From Sphingobacteriaceae bacterium (GTDB taxonomy: Bacteria > Bacteroidota > Bacteroidia > UBA7662): 64,000 nt of DNA. Shown here piece after piece: positions 61,651-64,000 of the stretch; position 1 is the first letter of the stretch; every line of letters begins with the position of its first letter. The DNA lies in NCBI GenBank assembly GCA_030682795.1, contig JAUXNJ010000026.1, positions 1-64,000 of the forward strand, in the 5' to 3' direction. The notes under the pieces were generated by a model. The model worked only from the letters and a program-made list of their open reading frames with translations, was not told the DNA's origin and made no database searches. The translations under genes were made by a program, and so were the position numbers.

Positions 61651-61855
61651 AACGTTTGCTTCTCACTAGCTCAACCTCTTTGGTAATCTCTTCCAGTGAA
61701 GGCGCAGATTTCGATTTTGCACGTAATTTTTTCAGAATGCCTTCAAAACCGTTTTTTGATGTGTCCTGGATGGCAATGAGGTTGAGATCTGCTAAGTCTT
61801 TTAACAACTTTGCCGCTTTTGGATTCAATATGTCAATTCTCATCGTATTCATCAT
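61640..61855 (-). CDS. Antitoxin of the PIN-toxin pair
   Basis: A 71-residue protein, MRIDILNPKAAKLLKDLADL at its core and a Lys-rich C-terminus VELVRSKRYEK, like the small antitoxins (DUF2683 type) partnered with PIN toxins. Its last 11 nt overlap the toxin start, the usual coupling. With the toxin frame broken, it is an orphan if the deletion is real. The first Met or an internal one (residue 5) may start the protein. Confidence 0.75.
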   Translation of the reverse strand: MMNTMRIDILNPKAAKLLKDLADLNLIAIQDTSKNGFEGILKKLRAKSKSAPSLEEITKEVELVRSKRYEK

Positions 61856-61983
61856 TCAAATTTAATGAAAAGAAAGCGAATTTGTTTTTTAGGGGATACC
61901 GTTATTTTAATGCAGCATGACACAACTCCTAAACAGGCAGCAGTGAGGCCTTGAAGCCACCATTCGACTATGCTCACAGCAAC

Positions 61984-62033
61984 GCGGCGGCACAAGGCAC
62001 TTTTGCTAAAGCAAATCGCCAGCGTTCGCTGTT
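61984..62033 (+). repeat. 50-bp repeat, copy 2 (right border of accessory patch)
   Basis: Direct repeat of 60606-60655 with five mismatches; ends CGCTGTT. The two copies enclose the nucleotidyltransferase and the broken toxin-antitoxin pair. Confidence 0.75.
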
Positions 62034-62044
62034 GAACAAAAAGG

Positions 62045-62079
62045 ATATCAAAGGGACAAATGTAATCGCCCTTTGATAT
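62045..62079 (-). terminator. Terminator of pdxA
   Basis: ATATCAAAGGG (62045-62055) pairs with CCCTTTGATAT (62069-62079); on the minus strand five T follow. Ten bp after the pdxA stop. Confidence 0.82.
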
Positions 62080-62088
62080 TCCCTGTAC

Positions 62089-63150
62089 TTAATTCCGTTC
62101 GCGCTCCAGCTTCACTTGCCCGCCTTTGATGGCGCCTGCTTCCAAAGCCGTTTGCTCGCTGCGCTGCTTAAAAATATCTACCGCGGCATACAAGGCATGC
62201 CGGAAAGAAGCCGGATCTGCCTCGTTTTTGCCTGCAATGTCGTAGCCGGTGCCGTGATCGGGCGAGGTGCGCACAATGGGCAAGGCGGCGGTAAAGTTCA
62301 CCCCGTTTTCGAAAGCGAGGGTTTTGAAGGGCGTGAGCACTTGGTCGTGGTACATGCCCAACACCGCATCAAACTTGCTGAAGAGGGCGGAGCCGAAGAA
62401 GCCGTCGGCGCCATAAGGACCGTACACCTGCATGCCTGCCGCCACTGCTTGCTCAATGGCTGGCTGGATGATGGTTTTTTCTTCGTCGCCCAGCAGCCCG
62501 TTATCGCCGGCATGGGGGTTCAGCGAAAGCACGGCAATACGCGGCTTCGCCACCCCAAAATCGAGTTGCAAGGAGCGGTGCATGTGCTTGATTTTGCTTA
62601 GAATGTCTTTGGTGTGCAGCTTTTTGGCCACTTCTTTTAAAGGAATGTGGCCGGTAACCACCCCCACCCGCAGTTTGTCGCTCACCAAAAACATGAGCAC
62701 ATCGTCGGTTCCAAAGGCCTGCTGCAGGTATTCGGTATGACCCGGAAACTTGAAGCTCTCGCTCTGAATCGTGTCTTTATTAATAGGCGCGGTAAGCAGG
62801 GCGTCGATTTTGCCAGCTTTCAGGTCGGCCACGGCGGCCTCGAGCGAAGTAAGGGCGTACTTACCCACCTCTGGGTCGGCTACGCCGAGCTGTATGTTCA
62901 CCTCATCTTGCCACACATTGAGCAAATTGGCGCGTTTGGGATTGGCAGCCTCGGCATCGTTGATGATGTTGAAGCTCCAGTCGTTTACCCCAAGCGCCTT
63001 GCGGTGGTAAGAGGCGGTGCGCGACGAACCATACACAATGGGCGTGCAAATGTTGGTGATGCGCGGTTCCATGAGGGTTTTGATGATCACCTCCATGCCA
63101 ATGCCATTGAGGTCGCCTACGGTAATACCGAGTCTAACCTTATGCTCCAT
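62089..63150 (-). CDS. pdxA: 4-hydroxythreonine-4-phosphate dehydrogenase
   Basis: A 353-residue NAD-dependent enzyme of the DXP-independent-of-glyA branch of pyridoxal phosphate synthesis (deoxyxylulose route). GITVGDLNGIGMEVIIK at the start, LTAPINKDTIQ, FPGHTEYL, LSLNPHAGDNGLLG, YHDQVLTPFKTL and RTSPDHGTGYDIAGK are the family blocks, including metal-binding His residues. Overlaps the aminopeptidase gene by 11 nt. Confidence 0.96.
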   Translation of the reverse strand: MEHKVRLGITVGDLNGIGMEVIIKTLMEPRITNICTPIVYGSSRTASYHRKALGVNDWSFNIINDAEAANPKRANLLNVWQDEVNIQLGVADPEVGKYALTSLEAAVADLKAGKIDALLTAPINKDTIQSESFKFPGHTEYLQQAFGTDDVLMFLVSDKLRVGVVTGHIPLKEVAKKLHTKDILSKIKHMHRSLQLDFGVAKPRIAVLSLNPHAGDNGLLGDEEKTIIQPAIEQAVAAGMQVYGPYGADGFFGSALFSKFDAVLGMYHDQVLTPFKTLAFENGVNFTAALPIVRTSPDHGTGYDIAGKNEADPASFRHALYAAVDIFKQRSEQTALEAGAIKGGQVKLERERN

Positions 63151-64000
63151 GCTGGTAATTTTTGAAGAAGTTGTACAACAGGCGCACCCCTACCCCTGTG
63201 CCGTGCTTGCTGCGGTAGCTGCTTTCGGCGTCGAGGAAAGCGGGACCAGCAATGTCGACGTGGATCCAAGGATAATCCACAAAATGCTCGAGGAATTTGC
63301 CTGCGGTGATGCTGCCTGCTTCACGACCGCCGATGTTTTTAAGGTCGGCAATGTGGCTCTTGATCATATCGCCATACTCTTCCCAAAAAGGAAAATGCAC
63401 CAAACGCTCGTAAGTGGCCTCGCCGCTGTTTTGCAGGGCTTTGAAGGTTTCATCGGCGGCAGTACCCATGATCACGCTGCCCACGCTGCCGATGGCCAAA
63501 ACGGCTGAACCAGTGAGGGTGGCCATGTCGATAACCAACTCGGGCTTGTATTTTTTGGCGTAGTGGAGGGCGTCGGCTAGGATGAGGCGGCCTTCGGCAT
63601 CGGTATTGAGCACTTCCACGGTCATGCCGTTGTACATCGTAATGACGTCGCCGGGCACGTAGGCATCTTCACCGGGACGGTTGTCGGTAGCCGGCACCAG
63701 CGCCACCACGTGAATCGGTAGTTTGTTTTTGGCGATGGCATACATCGTAGCGCCCATGGCAGCTCCTCCGGCCATATCGCACTTCATGCTGTCCATGCTG
63801 CCTGCGGTTGGCTTCAAGCTCAAACCGCCGGTATCGTACACCACAGCCTTGCCCACCAGCACAATCGGTTTTTTGTTGAGGGCGTTGGCGGGCTTGTATT
63901 CGAGGATGTTGAAGGTAGGCGGACGTTGCGAACCGCGGTTCACGGCCAGAAGTCCCCCCATTTTCAAACTTTCAATTTGTTTTTTATTAAAGACCTCCAC
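63140..64000 (-). CDS. Leucyl aminopeptidase (M17), C-terminal part, runs off right edge
   Basis: The last 286 codons of a di-metal aminopeptidase: VGKAVVYDTGGLSLKP (about 48-63 of the visible part), MKCDMAGGAA, and the metal and catalytic NTDAEGRLILADAL. The frame is open to the edge, so the N-terminus and start are outside. Cytosolic peptidase; ends inside pdxA, so both are co-transcribed, with this gene upstream. Confidence 0.95.
   Translation of the reverse strand: MEVFNKKQIESLKMGGLLAVNRGSQRPPTFNILEYKPANALNKKPIVLVGKAVVYDTGGLSLKPTAGSMDSMKCDMAGGAAMGATMYAIAKNKLPIHVVALVPATDNRPGEDAYVPGDVITMYNGMTVEVLNTDAEGRLILADALHYAKKYKPELVIDMATLTGSAVLAIGSVGSVIMGTAADETFKALQNSGEATYERLVHFPFWEEYGDMIKSHIADLKNIGGREAGSITAGKFLEHFVDYPWIHVDIAGPAFLDAESSYRSKHGTGVGVRLLYNFFKNYQHGA

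Overview
The window comes from a Bacteroidota chromosome, probably a non-flavobacterial lineage of the Saprospirales/Chitinophagales/Cytophagales type. The support is: several proteins ending in type IX secretion (T9SS) sorting domains (PNP-type A and CHU_C-type B), a complete Alternative Complex III operon, promoters of the Bacteroidota form (TTTG, about 19 bp, TAnnTTTG), SusC/FecA-like TonB receptors with a carboxypeptidase-like N-terminal domain, and DUF5916, DUF3494 and AraC families typical of the phylum. Species is not identifiable from the sequence alone.

Layout. 1-3350: the start of a T9SS surface protein running off the left edge, then a ~2 kb AT-rich segment bounded by a perfect 117-bp direct repeat that duplicates the 3' two thirds of a tRNA-Arg(CCU) gene; its only large gene is a DUF4143 ATPase. 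3540-9528: a tightly coupled iron-type uptake operon (DUF4856 lipoprotein, imelysin, HTTM membrane protein, TonB-dependent receptor) behind a palindromic operator. 9608-13122: DUF5916 outer-membrane protein and glyA. 13376-19755: three T9SS cargo proteins, with repeats and a possible structured RNA between them. 19882-23653: STAS protein, purC, phoH and small divergent genes. 23774-31857: Alternative Complex III (actA-F), respiratory quinol:cytochrome c oxidoreductase. 32151-37397: murQ, a hypothetical, an MsbA-like ABC exporter, a C-terminal processing protease and a tiny acidic lipoprotein. 37567-40078: der, era, initiator tRNA. 40080-40710: repeat array related to the tRNA tail. 40734-43482: envelope/stress operon (porin, lmo0937, YtxH, holin-like, hypothetical, AraC, lipoprotein). 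43635-51967: two transcription units rich in ice-binding-like DUF3494 domains plus an OmpA protein. 52212-54106: tRNA-Arg(CCG) and gamma-glutamyltransferase. 54395-60356: nfu and the classic yceD-rpmF-plsX-fabH-efp-accB-accC lipid/translation operon. 60600-62035: a small accessory patch (nucleotidyltransferase, broken PIN toxin with its antitoxin) between two 50-bp repeats. 62089-64000: pdxA and the C-terminal part of a leucyl aminopeptidase.

Most of the window is ordinary core genome. The strongest leads are the tRNA-Arg integration structure with 12-bp-period flanking repeats at its left core copy, the double-DUF3494/ten-Ig T9SS protein with the layout of an ice adhesin, the possible pseudoknot plus terminator at 17914-17997, the G9 tract at the start of a secreted protein, and the repeat-bracketed toxin-antitoxin remnant. 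I found no CRISPR array, rRNA, transposase or integrase gene.
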